A program made the position numbers and the translations under genes. A model generated the notes under the pieces. That model was not told the origin of the DNA. It worked only from the letters and a program-made list of their open reading frames with translations, and did not search any database. A stretch of 64,000 nucleotides of DNA from Babylonia areolata (lineage: Eukaryota; Mollusca; Gastropoda; Neogastropoda; Buccinidae). Below, piece by piece: positions 1 to 12,005 of this stretch. The stretch's first letter is position 1. The number at the start of each line of letters is the position of its first letter. The stretch spans positions 33,855,963-33,919,962 of the forward strand of contig NC_134878.1 of the NCBI RefSeq assembly GCF_041734735.1, given 5' to 3'.

Positions 1-225
1 GAGATTCATATTATATCACTGTCTTTTACTGTCAAGAATGACCAGCTAAAATGTACCCTAGCGTTACAGGCATTCTGTTACTGACCTGTTTCTTTCCAGT
101 GGTATTTTTCTTTCCAGTTTGAACTTATTCCATAAAGTCCTTCTTGGTTTTCTTTGTAAATTGTGACAAATTACATTGATTAACTTTAAAACCATCATCA
201 ATACTGAATCTCATATCGCGGCGAA
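1..225. other. No gene recognised at left edge
   Basis: AT-rich sequence with no long reading frame, no repeat that recurs elsewhere in the window and no RNA gene that I can recognise. Confidence 0.5.
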
Positions 226-236
226 ACAGAGTGAAT

Positions 237-269
<33 letters not shown>

Positions 270-368
270 GTGTTCGCCGATTAATGTATTTACTGTGTGT
301 CAGCGGGATGCACACAACGTATACGTTTGTGTATAAGTGTGTGTGTGCGGGCAGAGAGACAGACAGAC

Positions 369-416
<48 letters not shown>

Positions 417-1001
417 AGAGATAGTGGCAGAGAGGGGGAGCGATAAAGAAACAGAAAATGAGAGACGGAGAGAGAGAGAGAGAGAGGGAAGAGAGAGAAG
501 AGAGAGAATGAGAGATACAGAGAGAACTCAGAACTGTTTTAATGTACATCGGCCTTGGGCCACAATACAAAAGGACTGGGGTCCGGAGAGATAGACAGAG
601 AGAGAGAGAGTGGCCGAGAGGGGGAGACAGAGAGAGAGAGAGAGAGAGTGGCAGAGATGGGGAGACAGACGGAGAGAGAGAGATACAGAGAGAGACAGAG
701 AGTGGCAGAGAGAGAGAGAGAGAGAGAGAGAAACTGACAGAGAGAGAGAGAGAGAGAGGCAGAGAGGGGGAGAGACAGAAAATGAGAGACGGAGACGGTG
801 AGAGAGAGACAGAGAGAGAGAAGAGAGAGAAAGAAACTGACAGAATGAGAGAGACAGAGAGAGAGAGAGAGATGCAGAGAGGGGGAGAGACGGAGAAACA
901 GAAAATGCCGAGAGACGGATAGTGAGTGAGAGAGAGAAAGAGAGAGAAAAAAAACCTGACAGAAAGAGAGACAGAGAGAGAGAGAGACAGAGAAAGAGAG
1001 C

Positions 1002-1034
<33 letters not shown>

Positions 1035-1115
1035 GAGAGGGAGAGAGACAGAGAAACAGAAAATGAGAGACGAAGAGAGAGAGAGAGGAGAGAGAGAGGG
1101 AGAGAGCGTTTCCCC
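226..1115. repeat. GT then GA-rich simple-sequence tract
   Basis: A (GT)n run near 240-268 is followed, from about 355, by some 760 bp of nearly pure purine (GA)n/(GAGACA)n sequence. All reading frames here are Arg/Glu-rich on one strand and Ser/Leu-rich on the other and come from the repeat, not from selection on a protein. A long homopurine-homopyrimidine tract of this kind can in principle form triplex DNA. Confidence 0.9.
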
Positions 1116-1334
1116 GCAGATACACTGAGTCGTGATGAAAAAGTCAAAGTCCACTCCACACAACAGCGGGCCCAACACACAAGTCGCTGCTCAACTGTGA
1201 AGGCGGACGGCTGGTATGAAGAGAACACATAACACATTCATCATTCCACAACACATCTTTGATCAAGCAGAAAGCATTATCAGTCACAAATGTATTCATA
1301 CATCTGTATTTGACTGTTTTTTGATTTTTGTTAG

Positions 1335-1392
1335 AGGGAGTATCGACACGGGGGAGTATTGACGCGGGGGAGTATCGACACGGGGGAGTATC
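1335..1392. repeat. 16-bp tandem repeat, about 3.5 copies
   Basis: Units of the form agtatcgacacggggg recur back to back with one or two substitutions. The flanking sequence to 2849 is AT-rich and non-coding, apart from a CA-rich stretch at about 1495-1630 where 'acatacaacccc' recurs loosely. No gene is seen between 1116 and 2849. Confidence 0.75.
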
Positions 1393-2849
1393 GGGCTGAC
1401 CCCGCTCGCAAGCACACGTGACGCACTTTGCGGTCCGCTAAACTTGCATAAATTGGCACAGTGAGGGATGAGTGGTGTATATCTTACACAACCCCACCCG
1501 CTAAAACAAAAACAACCCCCTCACCATCAAACACATACAACCCCAGTGACACACACATACAACCCCCTCACCACCAAATACATACAACCCCAACCACACA
1601 AACAAATACCCGCATTAAAACAACTCCAACCGAACAAACTTGACCTTAAGGGCCAATAGGCCCTTAAACTCCAATAGTCGCGATGAGTGGTCATTTCATA
1701 CCTGGTCAGTCATCTGACCAGAGCCTGCTGTCTCTCTCTCTCTCTTGCTGCGTCGAGCAGTGTGTTGTGTCGTGTGTGCCCCCACAACGGCTGACACCTC
1801 GCTACGTATCGCTGTAAGTACTAGTGTGTAGAATGTGTTGATTTGTAAATTGTATTGTTCGACACAGTACTTGTGTTCATATGAGAATGTTCAGTTATTG
1901 CTTTGTTCAGTTAATTCTTTGTTCAGTTATTGCTTTGACATGTTAGTCACAGATCGGCTATGATTGATCTAAATAATCGCCATGTCGTCATATGCTCGGA
2001 GCAGTAGTCCATTTGATTCTTCTTAACGTCACAGTCAGTGACGTCTCTGGACACAGATAGTTTGTTTCAGAATGTTCTAGTGAGTGCGTAAAGTTCATTC
2101 ACCACTTAATGGTTAAGCCATGATGGTGCTTCACTTACTATCTGGTCTGTCAGTTTGCCAGTATAATATCAAAGCCACTGATTCTATTATCTTGTTTATT
2201 ATTCATGTATTATTTTACATGCTAATATCAATTGTACTGCTACAGTGTGCTCAGTACTCTAAGAGGTGTGTAGTATTCTGTTGAGGTGATTACAAGATAG
2301 TGTTTGATTAGTTTCAGTTATTGGGTAAAACCACCTGATATGTATCAGTCTATTAATTGTAATTTAGTTATCATGCTTTCTCCTATGCGGCTTACTCCCG
2401 TATAGTGCAACATGATAAACTGATTCATTTGAGTCTCTTTGACACAGTATAAGCTTTACCTAATCTATACTGTCAGTGTACTTTCACCAAGTCAGCATCG
2501 CTTCAATCACTTTAACTGCACTATTTAAATGTATTAGGAATGTCATTTGATGTCAGTGTTTGGTCTTCACACATGGAATACCAAGTGGTAATCTTTCCAT
2601 GTAATATGTATACATGTGCTTTATTATTCACTTGTGCCGACATGTTGTGCTAATGACATTTGTTTGTGTCATTCCAGGCACTGTCTTCTCTTTTTATCTT
2701 CTCCTAGTTGTCTTCTTCTCATTATTTCTTCTCTTAGTTCTTCTTCTCAGTCTTATCTTCTTAGTTTTCTCTTTTTATGTTCTTATAACTATTGTAAATA
2801 AAACAATAGAAAAACCCATTTGTGACTGGCCTCTATATGTTCCTGGCCT

Positions 2850-2945
2850 GTGCGTGGGATCTTGTCTACCCTTTCATTCAATCAATCATTTAGTTAAGTC
2901 TTTTGTGCCGCCCCCTTGAGATACCCACTCGGTAGCGCGGCTACA
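2850..2945 (+). repeat. Left 96-bp terminal repeat of the LTR fossil
   Basis: Begins gtgcgtgggatcttgtct and ends gcggctaca. It matches 5594-5689 with about one substitution. Only this 3' portion is shared between the two ends; sequence further upstream does not obviously match. Confidence 0.75.
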
Positions 2946-5593
2946 AAAGTGGCGTCGCCGACAGGATAAAGATCCATTATAAAATAGTCCAATTATTCCC
3001 TTTAAGGTTTCAATTCTTTTATCCAAATTCAATCCATCCCTAAACCACAGCCCTTTACCACCAAGTGTACCTTGTTACAACTTAGCGCTGTGAGCATAGG
3101 ATGTGGTAATTCTCTAAATATCTAATAATAAATCACAGCTCCTAGCCAAGCATACTCTATCACATACTTGGCGCTGTGAGCTAGGATCGTACAGGGACAA
3201 GAGGTTGTACTAACAATCATATAGGGATAGTCTAACATAGGAGAAGAGAGAAGACAGTGCAGCAGGTACATCAGGTCCACGAGAAGAGTCGTCGCCCCAT
3301 CAACATGGCTTCAACCGACTTCCTGCCCAAACTCCCGACGCTGTCCGGTGAGGAAAGCAGCATAGAAGTCAACGACTTCATCCAGGAGACCAGACTGATC
3401 CTCCATCTGCAGCCCTTGGATGACGCGACAGCCTCTCTCTGGCTGATCTCAGCCCTTGCCGGCCGAGCTCGCCAGCAGATCGTCAGGCTGCCGGCGACCG
3501 AAGTGGACACCCCAGCCAAGATCCTTCACATCATCGAGGAGAACTGGGGAGATCAGAGAGACGCCACCGACCTTGCCACTGCGTTCTTCAACAGACAGCA
3601 GCAGCCCAAAGAGATGGTGATCGACTACGCATCCCATCTTCGGCACCTATGGACCAAGGTCAACAGGGCTGAAGATGGGATCATGCAGGTGCCAGCAACC
3701 ATACTCCGCGACACCTTCGCCAGAGGCCTTCAGTCAGCTGCACTCAGGCGCGATGTCAGGCGCTTCATCCGCAACCACCCTGACACCACCTTCGAGGCAG
3801 CGAAGAGGGAGGCCCTGCGATGGCTGCGGGAGGACAGCCACACCTACAACATCTGCCCCAGCGTAGACAACACCACTGTTGTCCGCCTACAGTCTCAGCT
3901 GGCCGCACTCGCAGCTGAGAACACCAGCCTGCGATGTCAGCTGCAGTCACCCATGCCAGCACACCACCCACATCCTCCACAACCAGCGCTTCATCCTCAA
4001 CGCTGTGCTGCTGACCATACCCCACACCCTCCACACTGTGTCTGGTGTGAGAGGCCCGGTCACATCGAAGCCCAGTGTCGCCACAAGCGACACTACCAGG
4101 CCAGGCGACAGAATCCTGACCATCAGCCGCCTGTTCCAGCCTACAAACAGTGCGTCACTGACACACACACACGGGGCAACATGGACTGATGCCAGCTACT
4201 CCAGCTCCAAATCAGCGACGCAGGAAACGCCGACGCAGACGGAGGCACCACAGCACCACACCTGACGCTGTGGTCGCACGGATGTCCCCACCTATCGTCA
4301 GCCCCGCACTGCGGAGGTCCAACCAACAACAACTACCTGCTGTCACGCCGACTCACCCGGTCCTACTGCACCACCAGGACAGCAAGGTGTCACACACAGA
4401 CACTGATACCGATAGTGACAGTGGTATGTGGCTGACCAGGCCCATGCCAAGACCCAGGACACCAACCCAGCGAGCTGCACCAGAGCCGCCTCCACTACCA
4501 CCAGATCCTGCACCTAGGTGCTCCACACGACTGGCAACCAGGGCACCACTGACTGTGTGAAAAGACTGGTGATGATAAAAAATATTTCACAGCCAGAACA
4601 ATCATGATGCCAATACTCATGTTGTTTGTTTATTTTTTTTATTCTTGCTAAGTGGAAACAGTGCTAATATGTTATTTAACTATCATTCCTGTTCATGCTG
4701 TAATTTTGTTTTCATTTCAGATATTTCTGCATAATTCATGTTTAATGTTATTTTATTTCTCTTCTTGCTTAATTTAACCTGTGATCTAGCTTGTCACAAG
4801 GTCTTAGCAGTGCAAAGTATGTTCATAATCTATGCTATTATGCATGTATGCTATTCTACATGTGCGTCTGACAGTGATAAGATAGATTGATAGGCACACA
4901 AATGAATCCTTTCAAACTTCATAGTGTATTTACCTAATTGGGACCCCTTCTCAAAATCAAAACTGTTCAAAGTTAAGTTAGGATGCATTCGACTAAGTTC
5001 AGTCCATAACTTAGCCTGGCTAATGCCACTTTCAATATAGAAGTAGGGTGTAGTTCCTAAGAATGTTGCAGTCATTTCACATTCGCTTAGCTATCAGTTA
5101 TCAGCTAAATTATCTCCCTTACCTGCCCAATAATTCTTGTTTGACGCTCAGCTAAGTCTCCTCACAAGAATTACTTTAAATTAACCATCGCGGACGATGG
5201 GTTTTAAAAGATGGGGGGAAATGTGACCAAGCGCGCTATGCTTGCTCCAAAACTGCTCACACACAAGCTAAAGCAGACGACGTTTTCCCTCCTTACCAGC
5301 GCCCAGGCTTGTGTGACGTCACTCCGCTTACATCATTTTGTCCTCGCCAGGCCATCGGCTTGGCCAGTGTCGCATCGCGGTACGTCATTGGCTGAGAGCA
5401 AACTTGTGTTTCTGTTCCACCGTAATTAATTAATACCTCTTTTGTCAGATCAGTAAACTACAAGTATTATATACTGGCAGAATCGTCGCAATTCCATCTT
5501 TAAATCTATTCCATTTATGTTTGCCTACGTTACACTGATTTAACGCAGTTTGTAATTTTCAGCGACGAGCTCATTAAAACTGACCCTGTTCAG

Positions 5594-5689
5594 GTGCGTG
5601 GGATCTTGTCTATCCTTTCATTCAATCAATCATTTAGTTAAGTCTTTTGTGCCGCCCCCTTGAGATACCCACTCGGTAGCGCGGCTACA
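5594..5689 (+). repeat. Right 96-bp terminal repeat of the LTR fossil
   Basis: Partner of 2850-2945. The sequence from about 5222 (starting tgtgacc) to 5689 (ending ctaca) has the TG...CA ends expected of an LTR. Confidence 0.7.
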
Positions 5690-6022
5690 TAGAAAAGAAA
5701 AAAAATCAAATAAATAATATCACATTAATTAACATATAAATTTGAAAGAAATAAATAGACAATCTAAGACCAAAAAAAGATATCAAAAACAAGTAAACAA
5801 ATAGATAAAGAAATAAAATTAAATGTAAAGGTAAAAAAAAAAGAACATAAAGAATTCCGACCATTGCAACGTTTGGCCAACTTCCAGTGCAATGTACCTC
5901 CACGCGAAAGGAAAAGTGAAGCTCTCCATGGCAAGACCCCATGTGGTGCTGTTTTATGTTCAATAGTCTGGTTTCTGGCGTTTCACTTGGCCTACTTTCT
6001 GTTGGAGTGGGGGGATGGGGGG

Positions 6023-6074
<52 letters not shown>

Positions 6075-6485
6075 CTGCCTGTTTTTCTGTCTGTCGCTGT
6101 GTGTGTCTGTGTGTATATGTGTGTTTGTTTGTATCTGTCCTGTCTGTCTGTCTTTCTGGTTGTGTCTCTATGTGTGTGTGTTGTTTAATTTGTTAGTTTT
6201 GCTCTTCTTCTTCTTCTTCTTCTTTTTCCTTCTGACTTTGGATCTTTCTTCTTGTTCTGTTTCTGATTAACCCCTTGACTGCTGCTGACAAGTGTGCTGG
6301 TCAGTGAAGGACTGTCACTTCACTGAGATCAGAGAGATGCTTACAGGTAAGTACGATGCCAATCGCCACTCCGTGTTTGGACTTCTCCCTCTTCTTGGGA
6401 TCGCGTTACGTTTCTTCAGCAAGAACCAGTTATATCGAAGTACACAAAACGTGGTGATTTTCTTCCACACTCATTTGCAGTACTG
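5690..6485. other. Gene-free stretch with (GT)n
   Basis: AT-rich sequence, then a (GT)n microsatellite at about 6024-6071 and a (TTC)n run near 6205-6232. The start at 6269 (ttaaccccttgactgc) resembles the end of the TTAA-flanked MITEs seen later in the window, but no matching second end was found. No gene is recognised. Confidence 0.5.
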
Positions 6486-6888
6486 TTTTTGTCATGACAG
6501 ATTTCTCTGTGTGAAATTAGGGCTGCTTTTCCCGGGGAGAGCGCGTCGCTACACTGACAGCGCCACCATTTTTTTCTTCTTATTTTTTTCTTTTTCTTAT
6601 TTTTTGTGTGTTTTCTTCCTGCCTGCAGTTTTATTTGTTTTCCTGTTCAAGTGAATTTTCTACAGAATTTTGGCAGGGACAATCCTTTTGTTTCCGTGGG
6701 TTCTTTTACGTGCGCTAAATGCATGCTTCTCACGGGACCTCGGTTTATCGTCTCACCAGAATGACTAGTGTCCATACCACCACTAGAGGTTTAGTGGAGG
6801 GGCGACTGCCGGTGTGATTCAAATCGGTGCGCTCAGATTCTCTCGCTTCCTAAGCGGACGCGTTGCCTCTCGGCCATCACTCCGCTGG
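6486..6888 (-). mobile_element. tRNA-derived SINE, family 1
   Basis: On the - strand a tRNA-like head with box A (ggccgagaggcaacgcg) and box B-like sequence lies at the right. A body follows (tcgtctcac, tctccccggg-type blocks) and the element ends at the left in the conserved 'cacagagaaatctg' block. The same body recurs at 22365, 24850, 25570, 34620, 44598, 56748 and 57080. It does not code for protein. Confidence 0.7.
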
Positions 6889-7080
6889 TCTCATTCCACC
6901 AAGCTTCAGTGGTCAAGGTGTTAATAAGATTGAACTTGTCTCCTTCACTGTCGGCACAAATGTCTAGTCTGTTCGTGTTTGTTCCCCCCCCCCCCCCCCC
7001 AGAACCCCCCCCACCCCACCCCCGACTCCCAACCTCCCATGAGGTGATGGGATTCAACGGAGTCACTTGTTCACAAACAT

Positions 7081-7163
<83 letters not shown>

Positions 7164-7220
7164 AAGTGCGCTTGATGTCAATGTTTGTGCGTTCGTGTAT
7201 GCATGCATGTATTTCTTTGC

Positions 7221-7272
<52 letters not shown>
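7081..7272. repeat. (TG)n microsatellites, two blocks
   Basis: Two long (TG)n runs at 7081-7161 and 7223-7272 are separated by about 60 bp. A poly-C run lies just upstream at 6986-7000. The Cys/Val or Thr/His frames across them are not genes. Confidence 0.95.
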
Positions 7273-7274
<2 letters not shown>

Positions 7275-7275
<1 letters not shown>

Positions 7276-8129
7276 TCGTTTAATGTCTATCCACATTAAG
7301 TGATATTAGACCAAAAAAAAGGGGGGGGAGGAAGGAGGGAAAGGGTAAGGAGAAAAAAATCACAACATTTACAACAATCCGGCTAAAACAATAACATCCA
7401 TTTTTTTTTTTTTTTTTAAAGGATAAATCGTTTTAACAACCCAGTTGGACTATCCAACAAAGATTTGAAACAGTGCAACACCAGCAGTGACAAGTCCAAG
7501 ATATATACACGAATCTTGGAGAGAAAAAAAAAAGAAAAAAAAAAACAAACAGGAGTTACAACAGCAACCCAATTGGACAATTTAACAACGATTTAAAGAA
7601 ACTGAACAATAAAAGTCCAATATTTCTTGCATCGGAAAAGATGCTAGTACAGGTATATGACATTTTAACATGTCGCAAGTAAATACATAATCACTTGTTA
7701 TTGGATTACCACTTTTTATGTATTTTGTCTTGAAACAGTTCAGTTTCCATCTGCAGATCAATGATGCAATCTGCCTTTTACTGTAAATGTGTTGATCGTG
7801 TTTACCAACAATTCCATAAATATTACTTATTTCTTCGTATAAGTTGGAACGGCCCATTTTCCTTTCTTCTGACTGAAAGTGTGATCGCTGGATTTGTTCT
7901 ACTATACTATAACATTCTTGCAATGAACATGGAAGAGATAAATATGTTGACTCAGCTGATTCCTTTGCTCCTTTTTTCGCCAAGAGATCAACCTTCTCAT
8001 TATAAAGAAGGCCACAATGCAAAGGAATCCTTATAAATGTAGTACTAGTACCCCTCAATAAGAGTAAATGAATTAGATGTTTAATTTCAATAATAATTTC
8101 AGATCTAACTTTCGAGAGTAAAGATTTGA
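7275..8129 (-). mobile_element. Decayed RNase-H LINE, 3' part
   Basis: On the - strand the frame 7582-8129 encodes the C-terminal half of a LINE RNase H (STTFIRIPLHCG...NEKVDLLAKKGAKES, equivalent to the usual WVPGHxGxxGNExAD) followed by a degenerate C-terminal zinc region. The 3' untranslated part runs to about 7275, and its start (tttaatgtc...) resembles 31872 and 45824. The matching N-terminal half of the RNase H lies beyond LINE-A at 14107-14561, so this older element was split by that insertion. Confidence 0.75.
8118..8129. repeat. Target-site duplication of LINE-A, left
   Basis: gtaaagatttga recurs exactly at 14107-14118, immediately outside the other end of LINE-A. Confidence 0.85.
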
Positions 8130-8300
8130 AATGAAATGAAATTATGGTGCTTAGAGCCTCGCCGACCACTAAGGCCATCTCAAGGCTATCGCCGCGTCAA
8201 TAACTACTACAAGGATAAAAAAAAACAACCAATTAAAACGAGTCACCACTTCAAACTTTCCACTCCAAAGTTTAAAAAAAACTTCCATAGTTTAAAACCT

Positions 8301-11300
8301 TCAAATCTGGTTAAAAAGGTTCACTTCTTTTAAGAAGTCCATCAGCGCCCACGGAGGGACATCACGAAACAAAGTCTTCAAAGAAACCGCCGTGTAATGT
8401 CTGCGTCTAACGTCATGCAGATCCCAACAGTCAAGGAGCACGTGTTTCACGGTGAGAGGCTCGTCACAGGGAATGCATCGAGGGGCCTCCTCCCCCTTCA
8501 ACAAGTAAGAATGAGTAAAAAAAAGTGTGCCCCGTACGCAGTCTGCACAGCACAGACTCCTTTCTGTTCTTCACCCCCGAAGGGAGGGTCTCTTTTAGGT
8601 CCGGACGGATCTGGAAGAGCTTGTTGTCCGTCTGGGTGTTCCACTCCTCTTGCCAAAGATCCTTAACGTAAGTGTTGACCTTCCGTTTCATGTCTGTATA
8701 GGGTACCAAGGATCTGGACAATTCTTTCTTTACAGCGTTCCTGGCCAGCAGGTCCACCCTTTCGTTACCACGAATGCCAACATGTCCGGGAACCCAGGCC
8801 AACACAACCTCGTATCCTTTCTTCGTTGCGAGAGTAAAAGTTTCATAAAATTCCAGCAGTTTGGGATGAGTGATATTCCTGCAGGCGATCGCCTCCAGGG
8901 CTGACAAGGAGTCGGAAAAGATCATGAATCTCTTTTGTTTCGAAGAGAGAACCATTTTTAACCCCAGAACCAGTGCGGTCAGTTCCGCAGTGTACACCGA
9001 GCTGTCAGCCAGGATGTGTTCCGTTGAGGGCCGGTCAGGAAAGGCGGGACAGAACGCAGATGCAGCAACTCCGTCCTCTGACTTGGAACCGTCAGTGAAG
9101 ATGCTTTGAAAAGTGGGGAATTTGTGGCACAGTTCCGAAAAGTAGGTTCTGTAGGCCAGAGAACTGGTGGTGTCCTTACGGTACGAGGCCAGATCGAATC
9201 GGACCTCAGGTGTTGTAAAGGTCCACGGAGGGCTGTCAGGGAACTTAGAGAAATCCGAGATGCCACCGACATCCAGATCGGCCTTTTCTAAGTGCGGCTG
9301 AATGCGGGGTCCGAGAGGAGGTATGCAGTTTGGGTTGTCTGTAAATTTCTTATCGAAAGGGTTGTTGAACACAGCCTCGTAAGCAGGGTTTGTAGGTTCA
9401 GAGAACAATTTCAGATAATAGTTCAGGGTCAGCTTCAGTCTGCAGTTGGAAAGAGGCCGTTCCCCCGCCTCTGCGTACAGGCTGTGCACAGGGGTGGTGC
9501 GGAAAGCACCTAAGCTGAGACGGAGCCCTTGGTGGTGTACAGGGTCCAACAGTTTCAGATAGGACGGTCTGGCCGAGCCGTATACAACACTTCCATAATT
9601 CAGTTTGGACCGGACCAGGGCTCTGTAGAGGTGCAAGAGAGTTCTCTTATCAGCACCCCAGTTCGTGTGTGCCACAACTCGGATGATGTTAAGGGCTTTT
9701 TGGCAAGATATTTTCAGCTGTTTAATGTGGCTGAGGAAGTTCAGCTTCTGATCGAAGACGACCCCTAAAAATCTGGCTTCCTTGACCGCCGGGATGGTGG
9801 ATGTTCCCAGACGGATTTCAGGGTCCGGATAGAACTGGCGAAAATTATGAAAATGGATGCATTCAGTTTTGGAGGACGAAAATGTGAAGCCATTCTCCTC
9901 TGCCCAACACTGGATTTTGTTGACGCAGAGCTGAAGCCATCGCTGGATGCTGGCGTACGTGCTGCCGGTTGCATATAAGGCAAAATCATCCACGAACAGC
10001 GAGCTGTCCGATCCCCTCTGAACGGATTGAACGATGTCATTAATTTTGATGCTGAAAAGAGCCGGCGACAGGATGCTCCCTTGCGGGGCACCCAGCTCCT
10101 GCTCGTGAATGTCGGACAGAGTGGTGCCGAGTCTCACCTGGAATTGTCTGTCTTGTAAAAAATTGTGGATGAACTGAGGCAGGTGTCCTCGGAAGCCGAG
10201 CTTGTGCAAGTCGGAAAGAATACCAAATTTCCACGTGGTATCGTAAGCTTTCTCCAAGTCAAAAAATATGGCCACCACATGTTGTTTGTTTACAAATGCA
10301 TTTCTTACAGTGGTTTCCAGACGGACCAGATGGTCAACGGTAGAGCGATGCTTGCGGAAACCGCACTGTTCTTTCGCCAGAAGGCCGTCGGTCTCTAGTT
10401 TCCACATCAGTCTACCGTTGACCATCTTCTCCATCAGTTTGCAGATGCAGCTGGTCAGTGCAATTGGGCGGTAGTTGGAGGGGTTCGAGGGGTCTTTTCC
10501 CGGTTTCGGCAGCAGGATTAGGAGGGTGGAAAGAAGCCTGTGACCCAGATGTGGTTATAAACTTTAAGCAGGGTGTCCAGACAGGTTTGGGGAAGGTGCT
10601 TTAGGAGTTTATAATGGACCTCGTCCATTCCTGGACAGGAATCCTTACAGGTCTGAAGGGCAGATTTAAGTTCGTTCATTGTGAAAGGAAGGTTGTAATT
10701 CTCTGTGTTGTCGGAAAAGAAGTTACATGGTGTTTTTTCTGACAGGTTTTTGGTTTTAAGAAAGCGATCAGATTTGTTAGCAGATCTCGAGTTCTGTTCT
10801 ATTGTGGAGGCAAGCAAATTGGCAACTGCTTTCTTCTCTGTGACCAGAGCGTCTGAAAGTTTAAGATGGTGAAAGGTCGGGCATACGTTTTTGCCCTTAA
10901 TTCTTTTTAAAACCCTCCACACTTTCTTCTTGGGTGTGTTGGAGGTTAAGGAAGAGCAAAAATCTCTCCATGACTTCCTCTGGCTCTTTTTAAAAACATA
11001 CCTGGCTTTCGCCCTCAGCTGTTGATGGGTTCGAACGCTATCGGTCTCCGTTCTCCGAAAGACGCGTCGCTGCGCTCTCTTCCGAGACTTGCGGGCCTCC
11101 CGACATTCCGCGTTGAACCAGGGCGTTCTAGGGACCTGAGGCTTGGAGGTAGACGATGGGACTGCTGCTTTGGCGCAATCTAAAACGATCCGAGTCAGAG
11201 CGTCAGCAGGGTCCTTGCTTTTCAATACTGTTTCTTCCTGCAGCTCCGCTCTTATCTTGGTGGTAAAAAAACTCCAGTCTGCTTTGTCGTAATACAGGCG

Positions 11301-11975
11301 GTCAGGCAGAGAGTCACCTTCTCCATCTGTGGGGCGGAGGACGACAGGAAAGTGGTCACTCCCGTGCAGATCGTCGTGCACTTTCCACTCGTAGTCCAGG
11401 ACCAATGATGGATCGCAGACCGACAGATCTAAACACGAGAGCTTTCCAGAGGACAGATGCAGGTAAGTGGGAGACTTGTCGTTAAGACAGCACAAGTCCA
11501 TGTCTGAAAGAAGGTTTTCCAAGAGAAGACCTCGGGCTGATGTCATCTCACTTCCCCAGAGCGGGGAGTGTCCATTGAAGTCGCCCAACAGTAAGAACGG
11601 ACGTGGGAGCTGGCCGACCAGGTTCATGAGGTCCTGCCTCAGAACGCGGACGGAAGGAGGAAGGTAGAGAGAGCAGACAGTGATGGTTTTCTCAAGCGTG
11701 ACTCTCACTGCCACCGCCTGTAAAGGGGTGCTTAAAAGAACTGTACTGTATAAAAGGGACTTGCGAATAAAAAGAGCGACACCTCCCGTCAATCCCTCTT
11801 GCTTCGGTTGAGCGGGTTTAAAAACGGAGTTAAAACCAGAGAGAGATAAAACCTTGCCATCTCTTTGCAGAGTCTCCTGCAGCGCCAGCACTGAAGGTTT
11901 CAAAGCACGACAAAGCAGCTGGAGTTCCTGAAAATTGGCGTGGAACCCCCGGATGTTCCAGTGGATCACTGCCAT
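8301..11975 (-). pseudogene. LINE-A ORF2 (EN-RT-RNase H), disrupted
   Basis: The start MAVIHWNIRGF (11975) leads into an APE-type endonuclease: WN, LALQET, LLGDFNGH and GSDHFPVV motifs within about 220 residues. The reverse transcriptase follows (FFDLEKAYDTTW, GAPQGSILSPALF, FVDDFALY), then RNase H (FTDGSKS, AELTAL, FSDSLSALEAI, WVPGHVGIRGNERVD). The distal reading frame carries the C-terminal CCHC (RCIPCDE...KHVLLDC) and ends at 8301. A 16-bp deletion relative to LINE-B at about 10520 removes the segment that joins the endonuclease-linker part (10518-11975) to the RT part (8464-10434). An extra A in the run near 8517-8524 shifts the frame again before the C-terminus. Confidence 0.9.
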
Positions 11976-12005
11976 TAAAAAAGGTTAAAAAAATAAAGCA
12001 GCAGC

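Larger units (their letters stand above)
2850..5689 (+). mobile_element. LTR-retrotransposon fossil with gag-like part
   Basis: Both ends carry the same 96-bp sequence (2850-2945 and 5594-5689), nearly identical and ending in ...gcggctaca. A primer-binding-site-like stretch follows the first copy and a purine-rich run (about 5208-5219) precedes the right-hand end sequence. Between them, from about 3305, lies a gag-like coding region: an alpha-helical Gag core of about 200 residues, then a CCHC zinc knuckle of the form CxWCxxxGHxxxxC. No protease, reverse transcriptase or integrase is recognised, so this is an incomplete, non-autonomous, broken element. The family is probably Ty3-like, but this is not certain from Gag alone. 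The near-identity of the end repeats suggests a moderately young insertion. A domesticated gag gene is a less likely alternative. Confidence 0.6.

Noticed and set aside
337-1237. Long Arg/Glu-rich (+) and Ser/Leu-rich (-) reading frames
   Set aside because: Translation of a GA/CT simple-sequence tract; open in all frames because the repeat has no stop codons.
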